Of a DNA stretch of 64,000 nt, positions 63,306 through 64,000 are shown piece after piece; positions within the stretch are counted from its first letter, which is position 1, and every line of letters starts with the position of its first letter. Both the position numbers and the translations under genes were made by a program. Under the pieces are notes generated by a model, which had not been told where the DNA came from, did not search any database, and saw only the letters and a list, made by a program, of their open reading frames with translations. Source of the DNA: an uncultured Muribaculaceae bacterium (GTDB lineage: Bacteria > Bacteroidota > Bacteroidia > Bacteroidales > Muribaculaceae); NCBI GenBank assembly GCA_934636465.1, contig CAKUAR010000004.1, positions 1 to 64,000 on the forward strand. The letters are read 5' to 3'.

Positions 63306-63361
63306 ATAGGGGCAAGATGCTGACGCTGGTTCGCCACAAGCTCATCTCGCCCCTATTTTTT
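63306..63361 (+). terminator. Terminator after the di-heme oxidoreductase gene
   Basis: Stem ataggggc/gcccctat with an inner agatg/catct and six T. It separates the oxidoreductase from the ResB-like gene, which may thus have its own promoter or receive read-through. Confidence 0.85.
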
Positions 63362-63409
63362 AAGAGCTAATTTGCTAACTGAATGCAAATATTAAAAACT
63401 TCAGTAAAA

Positions 63410-64000
63410 ATGTTGAAAAAAACAGTTATGTTTTTTTATGCCCTGACACTTGTGGTTCTTGCCGCTGCCACCATAGTGGAGCACGGCAAAGGCACAGAGT
63501 GGACGTCGGGCAACATCTATGGTGCAGCATGGTTCTCGGTATTGTGGGCTGTGCTTGCAGCGCTTGCGGTGGCATATATCATCAGGCGCAAAATGCGCAA
63601 GCCAATCCTTGTGCTGCTCCATGCGTCATTCATTGTGATTTTGGCTGGAGCCCTCATCACCCACATTTCTGCCACCAAGGGCATGCTGCACGTGCGCCAA
63701 GGCGACACCACCTCAGCCATAATGCTTGCCGCTGGCAGTCATGGGGCGGCGGCTCAACTGCCGTTCACCGTCAAGCTCAACTCTTTCAGCGTGCAGTATC
63801 ACAGCGGCACCAGTGCGGCGAGCGACTATGCTTCGGCAATCACAGTGGTCGATGGCTCAAAGGTCATCAACGCCACCGTGTCGATGAACAAAATTTTCTC
63901 TTACCGCGGCTACCGCTTCTACCAGACATCTTTCGATAGCGACTTCCTCGGAGCCTATCTCACCATATATCACGACCCTTGGGGCATTGCCGTCACCTAT
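63410..64000 (+). CDS. ResB/CcsBA-like cytochrome c maturation protein, N-terminal part
   Basis: The ATG at 63410 opens a frame of 197 codons that runs off the right edge without a stop. It starts MLKKTVMFFYALTLVVLAAATIVE, then GTEWTSGNIYGAAWFSVLW and a second and third membrane helix (VLAALAVAYIIRR, ILVLLHASFIVILAGALITH), followed by periplasmic ResB-type sequence SFSVQYHSGTSAASDYAS, then YRGYRFYQTSFDSDFLGAYL. Known role: system II heme delivery and attachment to CxxCH motifs. It directly follows a di-heme protein that needs this. In Bacteroidota the gene is often a ResB-CcsA fusion, which would continue outside the window. Confidence 0.88.
   Translation, partial: MLKKTVMFFYALTLVVLAAATIVEHGKGTEWTSGNIYGAAWFSVLWAVLAALAVAYIIRRKMRKPILVLLHASFIVILAGALITHISATKGMLHVRQGDTTSAIMLAAGSHGAAAQLPFTVKLNSFSVQYHSGTSAASDYASAITVVDGSKVINATVSMNKIFSYRGYRFYQTSFDSDFLGAYLTIYHDPWGIAVTY

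Overview
The window looks like a chromosome segment of a gut-type member of the Bacteroidota, order Bacteroidales (Muribaculaceae or Prevotellaceae-like; family placement is inference). Reasons: many promoters match the Bacteroidetes pattern TTTG-N19-22-TAnnTTTG, Shine-Dalgarno sites are mostly absent, many lipoproteins have an SxxC-type lipobox, and there are TonB-dependent receptor, DUF4270, C-terminal sorting-domain and glycan-hydrolase genes. No phage, IS element, CRISPR array or plasmid module was seen.

Layout. 1-5.1 kb: the end of an RND efflux operon (TolC-like, adaptor, pump) closed by a small PII-like protein. 5.2-8.7 kb: a TPR protein of unknown role facing an acyl-CoA synthetase across a bidirectional terminator. 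8.8-14.2 kb (minus): a grpE-dnaJ-pseudouridine synthase operon, ispE and cardiolipin synthase. 14.5-23.7 kb (minus): exported proteins, three of them ending in similar beta-rich sorting-like tails (an Fn3 surface protein, a tail-only mini-protein, an M6 metalloprotease), plus an SGNH esterase, a GH78 rhamnosidase and a small beta-barrel; tRNA-Val lies among them. 24.1-29.3 kb (plus): a glycerophosphodiester module (glpT, a GDPD lipoprotein and a porin) behind a long, hairpin-rich leader. 29.5-32.4 kb (minus): folD, ffh and a low-molecular-weight phosphatase. 32.6-35.9 kb (plus): nitroreductase, DUF5715-like lipoprotein, HAD phosphatase, aroB.

36-50 kb (plus) is rich in carbohydrate enzymes: GH2, a broken outer-membrane protein, GH106, a GT5-like fragment with a DUF4270 lipoprotein, tRNA-Thr and tRNA-Pro in convergent orientation, a DEDDh exonuclease, GH78 and GH43. 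With the GH78 at 20.8 kb this gives three predicted rhamnosidases from two families, without any SusC/SusD pair in the window. 50.1-53.2 kb (minus): a Cys-rich HMA metal-binding protein with a TonB receptor. 53.4-58.6 kb: class II aldolase (minus), then speA-truA-acyltransferase (plus). 58.7-64 kb (plus): porin, imelysin lipoprotein, di-heme oxidoreductase lipoprotein and the start of a ResB/CcsBA cytochrome c maturation gene, which reads as a coherent envelope redox/iron locus.

The most unusual structural signal is a roughly 109-bp, three-hairpin repeat present twice, each time between convergent terminators. Its 33-bp core is exactly reverse-complemented between the two copies, while the flanks keep the same orientation.
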